From Prochlorococcus marinus XMU1405 (GTDB lineage Bacteria; Cyanobacteriota; Cyanobacteriia; PCC-6307; Cyanobiaceae), in assembly GCF_017696275.1 (NCBI RefSeq), contig NZ_JAAORF010000001.1:532174-596173 (forward strand): a DNA stretch of 64,000 bases. Reading direction: 5' to 3'. Both the position numbers and the translations under genes were made by a program. Below, one piece after another: positions 9,802 to 19,820 of the stretch. Under the pieces are notes generated by a model. It searched no databases and had not been told where the DNA came from. It saw only the letters and a list, made by a program, of their open reading frames with translations. Position 1 is the first letter of the stretch, and every line of letters starts with the position of its first letter.

Positions 9802-10833
9802 TTAAGTTTTTAAAAGCATTTTTGCTCTGCAGGCTGCACTAAAAAGTCCAAACTCTTCATCTAAAATTACTTTTATAGGTATTGCTTTAAGAATATCTTT
9901 TAATCTTCCCTTGTCGAAAAATTGTTTTAAAAATAAGTCTGATTTAAAGTTTTTGAAATGTTTTGATGCTGTTCCTCCAGAAATCCACAATCCACCAAAG
10001 CACAATTCTTGAAGAGCAACATCTCCCAACAACGAGGCATAGGCGCCTAACCAAATCCTCTCAACTTCGATCATTATTTGATCTCCTTCTTTAGAAAGAT
10101 TACAAATTTTTTCAGGTAGTTCTTTCCTCGCAGCATCAAAAATTTTAATTTTAGTTAAATATTGTTGTAAAGGATGGTTTTGGGCATCAGGTTTGCTTAG
10201 TCTCCATTCGGCAATTCGTGATAAACCAGTTCCGCTAATAATTCTTTCACAGGAGATCCTTTCAACTTTTAGATAATTCTTAAGCCAAATTTTTAATTCC
10301 CATTCTAATTTTGACTTTGGAGAGTACTCAACATGACCACCTTCACTAGCTAAAACTTTTACCTTTCCCCCTGATATTAGGCCTCTTGCTATGCCCAAAC
10401 CAGTCCCCGCTCCAACAATGGCATGCAAATCATTATTGGCTTCAGAATATGAACCATTCTGGATAGTTGAATATTGACTTTTTTTTAAGAAAGGAATTCC
10501 ATAAATTTGCACTGCAAAATCATTTATTAGCTCGCATTGTTCAAATTTAAATTTATTTTTTAATTTATTTCCTGAAATATTCCATGACAAGTTCATGATT
10601 CTTGCGTTGTTGTTAGATAAAGGACCAGCTACAGCAAAACATGCAGAAGAAGGATGTGTAATATTTTTGCATTCATTTTTAAGAAAATCTTCTAAAATAA
10701 GTTCAAAAGAATTCCAATCAGAAGAGATATATTTCTTTTTGAATAACAATTTAGGCGAATCATCATTTATTACTCTTTCAAATATTCCTAATAGAACTTT
10801 GGTACCCCCTAAATCACAAGCTAGAAAATTCAT
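9802..10833 (-). CDS. glk: Glucokinase (bacterial Glk family)
   Basis: Phosphorylates glucose with ATP in the cytoplasm. The 343-residue protein has the N-terminal phosphate-binding motif 'LACDLGGTKVLLG' (4-16), 'AIVGAGTGLGIARG' and 'ASEGGHVEYSP', typical of the non-ROK Glk family (Pfam 02685). It lies between thrS (10-bp gap) and thrB (8-bp gap). Prochlorococcus glucose uptake or turnover of glycogen and glucosyl compounds may supply its substrate (inference). Confidence 0.92.
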   Translation of the reverse strand: MNFLACDLGGTKVLLGIFERVINDDSPKLLFKKKYISSDWNSFELILEDFLKNECKNITHPSSACFAVAGPLSNNNARIMNLSWNISGNKLKNKFKFEQCELINDFAVQIYGIPFLKKSQYSTIQNGSYSEANNDLHAIVGAGTGLGIARGLISGGKVKVLASEGGHVEYSPKSKLEWELKIWLKNYLKVERISCERIISGTGLSRIAEWRLSKPDAQNHPLQQYLTKIKIFDAARKELPEKICNLSKEGDQIMIEVERIWLGAYASLLGDVALQELCFGGLWISGGTASKHFKNFKSDLFLKQFFDKGRLKDILKAIPIKVILDEEFGLFSAACRAKMLLKT

Positions 10834-10843
10834 CTATTCGAAA

Positions 10844-12760
10844 TTATTCTGTTCTCCCTTTTTTTTCTATTAATTCATCCATTAATTTGTATAGATTAGG
10901 TAGGTCGAAAATTCCTAAATTTGTTCCATCTAAAGCTCTTAACGCTACTGAATCAACTTCCTCTTCTTTATCTCCAATAACTGCAATTAAAGGAACTCTC
11001 CCGAGAGTTGCCTCTCTAATTTTATATCCTATTTTTTCATTCCTAACATCAACTTTTGATCGGTAACCATTATTATTTATTAATTCATTAAACCTTAAAC
11101 ACTTTTCGGTATTTCTATCAGTAATGCTCAATAAAATTATTTGATAAGGTGCAAGCCAAATTGGGAATTTTGCCTCATATTGTTCAATTAAGATTCCGAT
11201 AAATCTCTCAAAGGATCCTAAAATTGCTCTATGAAGCATAACTGGATTTCTTTTCTCATTATCAATATCCACATAAGTTGCATCCAATCTAATAGGCATT
11301 GAGAAATCAACCTGAATAGTGCCACATTGCCAGACTCTATTAAGACAATCTTTTAAGGAGAATTCTATTTTTGGACCATAAAAAGCCCCTTCTCCGGGTT
11401 GGAGTTCCCATTTCAGGTTTTTATTATCGAGAGCTTTGGTAAGAGCCTCCTCTGATTTATCCCAAATCTTTTCACTACCTACCCTTTTTTCAGGACGGGT
11501 TGATAATTTGATAATTATTTCATCAAAACCAAAAGTTTTATAAACCTCGAAAACAAGATCTATAAAAGTTGATACCTCTTCTTGAATTTGCTCTTCTGTG
11601 CAGAATATGTGTGCATCATCTTGAGTAAAGTTTCTTACTCTCATTAAGCCGTGCAGTGCACCAGAGGGTTCATTTCTGTGACAAGAACCAAATTCAGCAA
11701 GACGAATAGGTAAATCCTTGTAACTTTTTAAGCCTTGATTAAATACTTGTATATGGCATGGACAATTCATTGGTTTAATTGCATAAGTTCGATTTTCTGA
11801 TGCAGTAGTGAACATATCGTCTCTAAATTTTTCCCAATGACCGGATTTTTCCCAAAGAGATTTATCAACAGCTTGTGGGGTTTTAATTTCTAAATAATCA
11901 TTTTTATTGAGTATTTCTCTTATGTACTTTTCCAGTACTTGGTAAATTCTCCATCCATTTGGATGCCAAAAAATCATTCCTGGAGATTCTTCTTGTATAT
12001 GAAATAGTGAATGTTTTTTACCAAGTTTTCTATGATCCCTTTTTTCCGCTTCTTCAATTCTTGTTAAATAATCTTTGAGTTCTTTTTCTTTTGCCCATGC
12101 AGTTCCATATATTCTTTGTAATGATTCATTCTCACTATTCCCTCTCCAATATGAACCTGATAATTTAAGTAATTTAAAGTATCTCAAATGTCTAGTATTG
12201 GGTACGTGAGGCCCCCTACACATATCGATATATTCTTCGTGTTTGTATAAATTTATGAGCCCTTCTTCAGGAATTTCTTCAATTATTCGTAATTTAAAAG
12301 TCTCATCTCTTTCTTTAAAAGTTTTAATTGCCTCTTTTTTAGAAACTTGTAAAATTTCAACGTCATAGTTTGTTTTTATTAATTTATTAATTCTGTTTTC
12401 GATTTTTATTAAATCTTCTGGAGTAAATCTGTATTCAGAAAAAATATCATAATAAAAACCATCTTCAATTACAGGCCCAATCGCCATCTTAATATCAGAG
12501 TAAATTTGTTTAACAGCATGACCAATAAGGTGAGCAAATGAATGTCTTATTATTTCAATTCCTTCTTTATCTTTTGATGTGATGATTACAACTTCGGAAT
12601 CTCTTTTTATAGGAATAGTTGCATCTAGAAGAACATCATTTACTTTCCCAGCAATTGTTGCTTTAGCTAATCCCGCGCCTATGCTCTGGGCAATTTCTAG
12701 AATAGTTACAGATTTTTCGAAAACCTTTTTTGAACCATCAGGTAAGGTAATTATTGGCAT
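10844..12760 (-). CDS. thrS: Threonine--tRNA ligase
   Basis: Class II aminoacyl-tRNA synthetase of normal length (638 residues). An N-terminal TGS domain (about 1-62) is followed by the editing domain with '[13 protein letters not shown]' near residue 72. The catalytic core has the zinc-site motif '[10 protein letters not shown]' (Cys333) and '[15 protein letters not shown]', and a C-terminal anticodon-binding domain. It is 3 bp downstream of trpS, so the two synthetases are co-transcribed. Confidence 0.98.
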   Translation of the reverse strand: MPIITLPDGSKKVFEKSVTILEIAQSIGAGLAKATIAGKVNDVLLDATIPIKRDSEVVIITSKDKEGIEIIRHSFAHLIGHAVKQIYSDIKMAIGPVIEDGFYYDIFSEYRFTPEDLIKIENRINKLIKTNYDVEILQVSKKEAIKTFKERDETFKLRIIEEIPEEGLINLYKHEEYIDMCRGPHVPNTRHLRYFKLLKLSGSYWRGNSENESLQRIYGTAWAKEKELKDYLTRIEEAEKRDHRKLGKKHSLFHIQEESPGMIFWHPNGWRIYQVLEKYIREILNKNDYLEIKTPQAVDKSLWEKSGHWEKFRDDMFTTASENRTYAIKPMNCPCHIQVFNQGLKSYKDLPIRLAEFGSCHRNEPSGALHGLMRVRNFTQDDAHIFCTEEQIQEEVSTFIDLVFEVYKTFGFDEIIIKLSTRPEKRVGSEKIWDKSEEALTKALDNKNLKWELQPGEGAFYGPKIEFSLKDCLNRVWQCGTIQVDFSMPIRLDATYVDIDNEKRNPVMLHRAILGSFERFIGILIEQYEAKFPIWLAPYQIILLSITDRNTEKCLRFNELINNNGYRSKVDVRNEKIGYKIREATLGRVPLIAVIGDKEEEVDSVALRALDGTNLGIFDLPNLYKLMDELIEKKGRTE

Positions 12761-12763
12761 ATT

Positions 12764-13780
12764 TTATTTCTCCATTTCAAAGAATCCCAATTTTGATTTA
12801 ACTCTTTTTAAAGTCTGATTTGCTAAATCTTCAGCTTTTTCCTTCCCTTCATCAAGGATTTTATTTAATTGATAGGGATCATTAATCAATAATTTATATT
12901 TTTTCTGAATAGGTTCTAGTGATTCAATAAGTTGTTCTGTAATTAATTTTTTAAATGTCCCCCATCCAGTCTCTGAGAAATCATTTTCACATTGAGAAAT
13001 TTCTTTGCCAGATAATATTGAATAAATCATCAAAAGATTTTTAGATTCTGGTCTCTCAGGGTTATTGAATTCAATTCCAATAGAACTGTCACTTTTTGCT
13101 CTTTTTATTTTTTTCGTTATTACTTCAGGAGCATCTAATAAGTTAATACGACTGCCTTCATTGGGATCACTTTTGCTCATCTTTTTTGAACCATCAATTA
13201 AACTCATTATTTTTGATCCACTCTTCATGATTATTGGTTGAGGGATTTTTAAAATATTTTTATCCTTACTAAATCTGGCATTAATTCTCTGTTGTGCAAT
13301 ATCTCTGGCAAGTTCAAGATGTTGTTTTTGATCCTCACCTACTGGTACAAAGTCAGCGTCATATAGAAGAATGTCTGCAGCCATTAGGATCGGATAGTCA
13401 AATAATCCAATGGATACATTATTCCCCTGTTGTATGGATTTTTCTTTGAATTGAATCATTCTTTCCATCCAATTTATTGGGGTCATGCAATTTAATATCC
13501 AACAAAGTTCTGAATGTGCAGAAATCTGACTTTGGACAAAAATTGAGCATATATTAGGATCTATTCCACAAGCAACGTACAAAGCTGCAGTAGAGATAGT
13601 GTTCTGAGACAATTCTTTGGGGTTATATGAAGCTGTGATTGCGTGCAAATCAACTACACATAGAAATGTCTCATATTGCTCTTGGAGCATAACCCAATTA
13701 TTTATGGCCCCAAGCCAATTCCCAATATGTAAATCACCAGTTGGTTGAACTCCAGAAAGAATTCTTTTTTTATTTGCCAT
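12764..13780 (-). CDS. trpS: Tryptophan--tRNA ligase
   Basis: Class I aminoacyl-tRNA synthetase, 338 residues. Signature motifs: 'GVQPTGDLHIGNWLGA' with HIGN at 18-21 and KMSKS at 200-204 followed by 'DPN'. The start overlaps the upstream 140-codon gene by 11 bp, implying translational coupling, and thrS starts 3 bp after the stop. Confidence 0.98.
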   Translation of the reverse strand: MANKKRILSGVQPTGDLHIGNWLGAINNWVMLQEQYETFLCVVDLHAITASYNPKELSQNTISTAALYVACGIDPNICSIFVQSQISAHSELCWILNCMTPINWMERMIQFKEKSIQQGNNVSIGLFDYPILMAADILLYDADFVPVGEDQKQHLELARDIAQQRINARFSKDKNILKIPQPIIMKSGSKIMSLIDGSKKMSKSDPNEGSRINLLDAPEVITKKIKRAKSDSSIGIEFNNPERPESKNLLMIYSILSGKEISQCENDFSETGWGTFKKLITEQLIESLEPIQKKYKLLINDPYQLNKILDEGKEKAEDLANQTLKRVKSKLGFFEMEK

Positions 13781-14192
13781 CCTCTTCTACTTCGCTAGAT
13801 TGGATCTCTTCAGTTGATGTACTTTTTACAGGTCTTGCAAAAGGGTCAGGTGCCGTTTTTGTCTTTTCTTCATAAGGATTTTGTGATTGTCTATTAGGAG
13901 AAGAGTTTTTATTATTTTTTGCATATTCTGTAATTGATTCAATCAATTTTTCGTCTTTGATCATTTCGCTAAGCGTTCTAACAGAGAAACCCAAAACTGC
14001 AACGGTAGATCTCAATTCAAAGGCCTCTTGTATTGATTTAACAGCTTTCATTTCGTTATCACTCAATCTTATGCGGAATCCTCCTCCATCTCTTCTACCG
14101 CCCGATCTATCTCTGAAATTAGATCTTTCATTGTTAGAACGACCTCTATAATTTTCTTGTCCAGAATTATTGCTGAAATTTGAATTAGACAT
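13770..14192 (-). CDS. Conserved hypothetical, Arg/Gly/Asn-rich N-terminus
   Basis: A 140-residue protein of no recognised family. Residues 1-42 are rich in Asn, Ser, Arg and Gly, with RGG-like repeats ('RDRSGGRRDGGGFRIR'), which is reminiscent of RNA-binding low-complexity tails. A middle helical region (about 45-95, 'SDNEMKAVKSIQEAFELRS') precedes a charged Ser/Thr/Glu-rich tail. Its place at the head of a trpS-thrS unit and the basic RGG tail suggest a link to RNA or translation, but this is inference only. Good coding character and an 11-bp overlap with trpS support it as a real gene. Confidence 0.75.
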   Translation of the reverse strand: MSNSNFSNNSGQENYRGRSNNERSNFRDRSGGRRDGGGFRIRLSDNEMKAVKSIQEAFELRSTVAVLGFSVRTLSEMIKDEKLIESITEYAKNNKNSSPNRQSQNPYEEKTKTAPDPFARPVKSTSTEEIQSSEVEEDGK

Positions 14193-14357
14193 CTTGATGT
14201 TTCTTAAGTTATTTAAATAGTCTATTAACTTAGCATCTTGTTATGCAATAAGTCTTTTGAAAAGCCTTAATTTTTTATCTTTTGATTAACGACTTATGAA
14301 ATTTTGCTTTTCTCATTCATAACTTGCATTAAAATAATAGTAGAAAAATAAAGTATT

Positions 14358-15692
14358 GTGTTTGATATTAGTAAAGACAACCTTTTAAAGGATTTCATAA
14401 AGTTTCCGAAAAAAAATCTTATTATCATTCTATTATTGCTAGGTTTTGGTGAATGGTTTGTCAGTGACCTAATTCATTTTGCAGGAGGCTCAATAGGATT
14501 TTTTGCATTGTGTTTGGGGGGATATTTTTACTTGAAGAATGAAAAGCCTAAATTTAATGAGCCAAATAATTTAGATGGTTGGATAAATCTATGTAATGAA
14601 GATTTAAATTTTTTTGAAGAACTTGAAGCAACAAATGAATTAGAAAAACAGAATTCAAAAAGACAAAATACACTTGAATCGATTCTTAATAGATTTGAAA
14701 AAGAAAAAATAAGTTGCATTGGACAAAAAGATTATCAAAGTTGTCAGTCTGTTTTAAAAAGTCATTTTAAAGTTGATAAGTTTGACTTTGATTTATACAA
14801 AAAACTGCCTAAATACAATTCTTCTCAAGTTATTCCAGAAGAAGCTTTGAAGAGTGATGCAATCTTGTATTTTTTAAACTTGCCTTTGTCCGCAAATGAT
14901 TTTTTGTGGCTGGAAAAGTTTCCTAAAAATATGCCGATCTGGTTGGTGGCTTTAACTTCCAACGAAATAGAAGCCAAAAATCAGATAGAAGAACTAAAGT
15001 CGCAAATTTCAAGTGACTTCATAAATAAAATTATTACTTTTGATGAGAATAAGAATGAAATAATAAATATACCTTTTTCGTTAAGGAGGTTTTTCATAAG
15101 TTCATCTAAAAATATTGAAAATACAAAAAAAAGGCTCTTGAAAGAACTTCATGTTGCCTGGCAATCTGAAATTGAAGGTATAAGAAGAATGCAGTTAAAA
15201 GTTATACAAAGAAAAAATCAAATTCTTGTCGCGACAACTGTTTTCTTATCTCCTATCCCATCAATTGATGTTATGGCAATGACAGTACTAAATTCATTAA
15301 TGATTAAAGAAATTAAGTCTATATGGGGATGTAATTGGTCTCCTGAAATTTTAGATAAAGTTTCTAAAGAGATTTTAAAGACTGCAATTGCTCAGGGAGT
15401 TATTGAATGGAGTGGACAGACTCTAATTGGCATAACAAAATTACATGGACCAAATTGGCTTGTTTCTGGAACATTTCAAGCTGTCAGTGCTGCTTATTTA
15501 ACAAGAGTAGTATCAAGTTCTTTGGCTGATTTTATGGCAATAACAAAAGGAGTAGAAGAACCTGATTTGGATTTTATAAAGAAAAATTCTGAGAAAATTG
15601 TTGAAAAAGCTTTTGAAAAAGAAAAAATAAATTGGCAAGGATTCATTTCTGATCTTAGAAAACCACTTATGAAAATATCTTTTAGTTCATAA
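14358..15692 (+). CDS. DUF697 (YcjF-type) membrane protein
   Basis: A 444-residue protein with a GTG start. Residues 18-60 contain two hydrophobic segments ('IIILLLLGFGEWFVSDLI'). A long middle part of low conservation follows. From about residue 280 there is a DUF697 domain ('VATTVFLSPIPSIDVMAMTV'), which in other proteins is attached to an Era-like GTPase; no P-loop is visible here, so the GTPase half has been lost or was never present. Function unknown. It begins a run of five plus-strand genes with the metal ABC importer 20 bp downstream, so it may be co-transcribed with it. Confidence 0.8.
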   Translation: MFDISKDNLLKDFIKFPKKNLIIILLLLGFGEWFVSDLIHFAGGSIGFFALCLGGYFYLKNEKPKFNEPNNLDGWINLCNEDLNFFEELEATNELEKQNSKRQNTLESILNRFEKEKISCIGQKDYQSCQSVLKSHFKVDKFDFDLYKKLPKYNSSQVIPEEALKSDAILYFLNLPLSANDFLWLEKFPKNMPIWLVALTSNEIEAKNQIEELKSQISSDFINKIITFDENKNEIINIPFSLRRFFISSSKNIENTKKRLLKELHVAWQSEIEGIRRMQLKVIQRKNQILVATTVFLSPIPSIDVMAMTVLNSLMIKEIKSIWGCNWSPEILDKVSKEILKTAIAQGVIEWSGQTLIGITKLHGPNWLVSGTFQAVSAAYLTRVVSSSLADFMAITKGVEEPDLDFIKKNSEKIVEKAFEKEKINWQGFISDLRKPLMKISFSS

Positions 15693-15712
15693 TCTAGGAA
15701 TGAAATTTAAAT

Positions 15713-16612
15713 ATGAGAAAAAAAATTCTTTTTTTTAGTTTTTTACTTATGCTTTCTCTTGTTTCAGGCTCATGCAAGAGAATATCCAATAAAAATGAAA
15801 GTAAAGAAGTAATACTCGCAAGTTTCACTGTTTTGGCGGACATAATTAGCAATGTTGCAAAAGATGATTTTATTGTTAGATCAATAACGAAACCTGGAGT
15901 TGAAGTTCATGGCTACCAACCAACTCCGAGCGATTTGGTAAATGCCTCTAGTGCTTTTGTTTTTATTGATAATGGATTTGGATTTGAATTATGGGCTGAA
16001 AAATTTGTTTCTAATTTAAATGTTAAAAGAATAACTGTCGCGGAAGATTTAGATCCGATTTTTATCAGTGAAGATTTTTATAAGGGGAAACCCAATCCTC
16101 ATGCCTGGATTTCTCCAAAAAGAGGGATCCTATACGTAGATATTCTGGTGGATTCTTTATCAGAATTGAGGCCATCCAAAAGGATATTATTTGAAGAGAA
16201 TGGAAAAATTTATAAAGAAAAACTCTCTAAAATAGATAAAGAATTCTCACTTTTTATTAATAACTTAAATAAAGACAGTAGGTATCTAGTAAGTTGTGAA
16301 GGTGCTTTTTCATATTTAACAAATGATTATGGATTAGAGGAAGTTTATTTATGGCCAGTTAATGCTGAGAGTCAAATTACGCCCAAAAGAATGACAAGAA
16401 CAATCTCACTAGTTAAAGAAAAAAATGTCCCATCTGTATTTTGCGAAAGTACTGTAAGTAACGAATCTCAAATGGTTGTTGCAAACGAAACTGGGGCTAA
16501 GTTTGGAGGAAATCTTTTTGTTGATTCATTATCTGATGATAGTGGGCCTGCTAGTTCCTATATAAAAATGCTTGAGCATAATTTGGATTTAATTAAAAAA
16601 GGCCTTTTTTGA
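15713..16612 (+). CDS. mntC: Metal ABC transporter substrate-binding lipoprotein, probably Mn-type
   Basis: Periplasmic cluster A-I metal-binding protein, 299 residues. The N-terminus is a signal peptide with a lipobox-like Ser-Gly-Ser-Cys near residue 20. Expected ligand segments are visible: His in 'GVEVHGYQPTPSD', His in 'PNPHAWISPKRG', Glu in 'SCEGAFSYL', and Asp in 'FVDSLSDDSGPASS'. The His-His-Glu-Asp set is that of PsaA/MntC-type Mn or Fe proteins; ZnuA usually has a third His and a His-rich loop, and neither is seen. Followed at 3 bp by the ATPase and then the permease. Mn is the likely cargo, needed for photosystem II; this is inferred from the ligands. Confidence 0.82.
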   Translation: MRKKILFFSFLLMLSLVSGSCKRISNKNESKEVILASFTVLADIISNVAKDDFIVRSITKPGVEVHGYQPTPSDLVNASSAFVFIDNGFGFELWAEKFVSNLNVKRITVAEDLDPIFISEDFYKGKPNPHAWISPKRGILYVDILVDSLSELRPSKRILFEENGKIYKEKLSKIDKEFSLFINNLNKDSRYLVSCEGAFSYLTNDYGLEEVYLWPVNAESQITPKRMTRTISLVKEKNVPSVFCESTVSNESQMVVANETGAKFGGNLFVDSLSDDSGPASSYIKMLEHNLDLIKKGLF

Positions 16613-16615
16613 ATT

Positions 16616-17380
16616 ATGGAATCAATCAATTATCAAAACTTTAGGATTGATGCAGAGAATATTTGCGTAGATTACAACGGTAAGGTGGCTTTGTATGATG
16701 CCAATTTAAGATTGAAACCTGGCCAGATTTGCGGGTTAGTAGGGATGAACGGGGCTGGTAAAACAACTTTTTTTAATGCTTTAACTGGCTTTGTAAATAT
16801 TTCAAAGGGAAAAATTAGAATTAATGGAGAGTCTGTAAGATCTGCTCAAAAAGATCAGACAATTGCTTATGTTCCTCAGAGTGAGGGAATTGATAGTCAA
16901 TTTCCAATAAATGTTTGGGATGTAGTGATGATGGGAAGATATGGTTCGATGAATATTTTTAGGTGCCCCAGAGAGTCTGATGTTCAGGCGGTCAAAGATG
17001 CTATTGAGAGAGTTGATCTTACTGATCATTTATCTACACCTATTGGAAATTTATCTGGAGGTCAGAGAAAACGAACTTTTTTAGCTAGAGCAATTGCGCA
17101 AAGGGCGTCAATATTACTTCTTGATGAGCCTTTTTCAGGTGTTGATATAAGAACTGAGAAACTTATCTCGGAATTATTTATTCAATTTAAAAATGAGGGG
17201 AAAACTATATTATTATCAACGCACGATATGATTCATGTCCGCGAATTTTGTGATTTGGTTCTTTTAATAAATAAAACTGTTGTAGCTTATGGCGAGACCT
17301 CTGAAGTGTTTACCCCTGAAAATATTACAACTACTTTTGGAGGAATCTCACCTGATTTCTTGTTTGGACCTGAATCCTAA
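16616..17380 (+). CDS. mntA: Metal ABC transporter ATP-binding protein
   Basis: ATPase that powers the importer formed with the flanking binding protein and permease, 254 residues. Walker A 'GMNGAGKT' at 43-50, ABC signature 'LSGGQRKR' at about 146, Walker B 'ILLLDEPFSG' at about 171, and switch His in 'LLSTHDM'. Lies 3 bp after the binding-protein gene and 12 bp before the permease gene. Symbol follows the Synechocystis Mn system and depends on the metal assignment. Confidence 0.85.
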   Translation: MESINYQNFRIDAENICVDYNGKVALYDANLRLKPGQICGLVGMNGAGKTTFFNALTGFVNISKGKIRINGESVRSAQKDQTIAYVPQSEGIDSQFPINVWDVVMMGRYGSMNIFRCPRESDVQAVKDAIERVDLTDHLSTPIGNLSGGQRKRTFLARAIAQRASILLLDEPFSGVDIRTEKLISELFIQFKNEGKTILLSTHDMIHVREFCDLVLLINKTVVAYGETSEVFTPENITTTFGGISPDFLFGPES

Positions 17381-17392
17381 ATTTTAAATTAT

Positions 17393-18265
17393 ATGGAGCT
17401 CTGTTCTTTTTTAGCTTTAGATTCATTCATAACAGATCCTTTAACTCATGACTTTATGAGAAAAGCACTTCTTATGAGTTCATTAGTGGCAGCTGTTTGT
17501 GGTTTCCTATCAAGTTATTTAACTCTTAAAGGATGGGCTTTAATGGGAGATGCAGTGTCACATTCAGTAATGCCTGGTGTTGTGGTTGCTTATGCATTAG
17601 GTCTTCCTTTCTCATTAGGGGCATTTATTTTTGGAGTTGGTTCTGTTGCATTGATAGGGTTTATAAAGCAGAAATCTAGGGTTAAGGAAGATACTGTTAT
17701 TGGGTTGGTATTTACTGGGTTTTTCGCTCTTGGAATTGTATTAGTTTCTAAGATTAAAAGTAATATTGATCTGCACTCTATCCTTTTTGGTAGTCCATTA
17801 GGAATATCACTTTCAGATGTAAAACAAACTATATTCATTTCTTTATTGGTAGTAATCCTTTTATCAATTTTTAGGAAAGATTTAATGCTGTATTGTTTTG
17901 ATCCTAGGCATGCAAAAACAGTTGGAATTAACGTATTTTTTCTTCACTATTTACTCCTCACGTGCTTATCTTTGGCAGCAGTTGTGGGCTTGCAGTCTGT
18001 TGGAATTATTTTGGTAGTTGCGATGTTGATTACACCAGGGGCTACAGCATATTTACTTACTGATAAGTTTGATAATATGACAATAATTTCAGTATTAAGT
18101 GCAATTATCTCAAGCCTAATAGGAATCTACATTAGTTTTTGGTTTGATCTTGAAACAGGTGGATCAATTGTCTTGGCACAAACTTTTATATTTTTATTCG
18201 CTTTTTTATTCGCTCCAAGATACGGAATATTTAAGATAAAGAAATTTTTTGCTGGTTATAAATGA
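17393..18265 (+). CDS. mntB: Metal ABC transporter permease (ABC-3 family)
   Basis: Inner-membrane channel of the metal importer, 290 residues with about eight hydrophobic helices. ABC-3 family landmarks include 'GWALMGDAVSHSVMPGVV' near residue 48, 'FDPRHAKTVGIN' and 'GIILVVAMLITPGATAYLLT'. Its ATGA overlap (4 bp) with the next gene couples the transporter to the DUF4336 gene. Confidence 0.87.
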   Translation: MELCSFLALDSFITDPLTHDFMRKALLMSSLVAAVCGFLSSYLTLKGWALMGDAVSHSVMPGVVVAYALGLPFSLGAFIFGVGSVALIGFIKQKSRVKEDTVIGLVFTGFFALGIVLVSKIKSNIDLHSILFGSPLGISLSDVKQTIFISLLVVILLSIFRKDLMLYCFDPRHAKTVGINVFFLHYLLLTCLSLAAVVGLQSVGIILVVAMLITPGATAYLLTDKFDNMTIISVLSAIISSLIGIYISFWFDLETGGSIVLAQTFIFLFAFLFAPRYGIFKIKKFFAGYK

Positions 18266-19434
18266 TAGTGGTGGAAGAAACTTTTAACAAAAAGTGGTAT
18301 TGGTGGCCATTATTTCCCCTATATCCTTATGGGAAAAAGAAAACAATCTTAAGAGAATTAATTCCTGATCAAATATGGTCCTTGGAACAAATACAGGGAC
18401 TTTATTATGTTGCGGTTCCAATAAGAATGACGGTAATAAAGGTTGATAATGGGTTGATGCTAATAAACCCACTGCCTCCTACAAAAGAATTAATAAATGA
18501 ATTAGAAAAATTAATTGCGATTCACGGCAAAGTAAAAACAATAATTCTCCCAAGTGCCTCCGGACTAGAACATAAAATCGGACTGCCAGCTCTTTCAAGA
18601 ATTTTCAAAGATGCAGAAATTTGGCTTTGTCCTGGACAGTGGAGTTTTCCCATCAATCTTCCACTAGACTTTTTGGGTATTCCATCAAAAAGATCAAGAA
18701 TACTGTTTGAGGAAGGTACTCCACATACGAACTACTTTAAATGGTCTTCATTAGGCCCACTGAATTTAGGACTTGGAAGATATCAAGAGATAAGCTGTTT
18801 CCATTATTCTACGAAAACTCTTCATGTAACTGACGCACTAGTTGGAATAGACTCCACTCCACCTGAGATATTTAATTTTGATCCAACTCCACTTCTTTTT
18901 CATTCGAGAGAGAGAGGAGATGAACCTTTGATTGACTCCATTGAACAAAGAAAAAAAGGCTGGAAAAGGTTAGTCTTATTTTCATCTTTTTTGAAACCAG
19001 GTAAATTAAATATTCCACCTTTGAGAGAAATATTTAAGTATTCGTTCAAAAAAGATCTTAGAAATTGGAGATCTCATTTCGGTATTTATCCCTTTTTATG
19101 GGACGAAGATTGGGAATCCTCTCTTGTTGAAATAATGGGTGAAGATACTTCTAAGATTCAAGTGGCACCAGTTTTACAAAAACTAATTTTTCCCCGTTCA
19201 AAAGAAGTATTACTTAAATGGCTTGAACATATCAAGTCTTTTGAAGATATGGAATATTTAATTCCAGCGCATTTTACGGCACCTATAAAATTTACAATAG
19301 AAGATTGTCAAAAATTAATTAATGAAGTTAATTCCCAAAAGTGGGACAAACTTCCTGAGGATAATAAATTTTTGATGGGTTTATATAAAAAGTTGTTTGA
19401 ACTAGGAATAATTCCTGATGAAGTAAATCTTTAA
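18262..19434 (+). CDS. DUF4336 protein
   Basis: A 390-residue protein of the cyanobacterial/plastid DUF4336 family, whose N-terminal half looks like a metallo-beta-lactamase-like fold ('MTVIKVDNGLMLINPLPPT', 'IILPSASGLEHKIGLPALS'). The Asp/His motif HxHxDH of active beta-lactamases is not evident, so hydrolase activity is uncertain. It overlaps the permease gene by 4 bp, so it is made from the transporter transcript; a role in metal handling is possible but only inferred. Confidence 0.72.
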   Translation: MIVVEETFNKKWYWWPLFPLYPYGKKKTILRELIPDQIWSLEQIQGLYYVAVPIRMTVIKVDNGLMLINPLPPTKELINELEKLIAIHGKVKTIILPSASGLEHKIGLPALSRIFKDAEIWLCPGQWSFPINLPLDFLGIPSKRSRILFEEGTPHTNYFKWSSLGPLNLGLGRYQEISCFHYSTKTLHVTDALVGIDSTPPEIFNFDPTPLLFHSRERGDEPLIDSIEQRKKGWKRLVLFSSFLKPGKLNIPPLREIFKYSFKKDLRNWRSHFGIYPFLWDEDWESSLVEIMGEDTSKIQVAPVLQKLIFPRSKEVLLKWLEHIKSFEDMEYLIPAHFTAPIKFTIEDCQKLINEVNSQKWDKLPEDNKFLMGLYKKLFELGIIPDEVNL

Positions 19435-19439
19435 AACTA

Positions 19440-19775
19440 TTATTCTTCAATAGACATGTTTTCATCATTTTTAAGAGTTTGTTCCAGCTCTTTTCTTTGC
19501 TCCATTTGTCTTAAGAAATATCCCGTCATCATTGCAGAAGATAATAAATTAGCAATGTTGTCTTTTGAAGATGTTATTTTTACATCAAATTGATCTGAAG
19601 GAAGCATTCCAAGAAGACCTTGCACATTATGTCTAATAATTTCTTGAATATCTTCACTAGCTGATTTTGCTACTCTTTGCAAAACTTCAGGAGATTGTTT
19701 TTGTAAATATTGTATTAAGTCATTCTCATCATTTGGATCATTATTTTCAGTAGCAAGAAATTCTGGATTAAACAT
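19440..19775 (-). CDS. DUF760 protein
   Basis: Small soluble 111-residue protein of the cyanobacteria/plant DUF760 family: 'LIQYLQKQSPEVLQRVAKSA' and 'VQGLLGMLPSDQFDVKITSS' then 'NIANLLSSAMMTGYFLRQME' match the family pattern. Function unknown. Downstream of lepB by 45 bp on the same strand and convergent with the DUF4336 gene (5-bp spacer). Confidence 0.82.
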   Translation of the reverse strand: MFNPEFLATENNDPNDENDLIQYLQKQSPEVLQRVAKSASEDIQEIIRHNVQGLLGMLPSDQFDVKITSSKDNIANLLSSAMMTGYFLRQMEQRKELEQTLKNDENMSIEE

Positions 19776-19820
19776 TTCTACAACTTCAAGATATAAAAAC
19801 CCTACAACATCAAGTACCCA

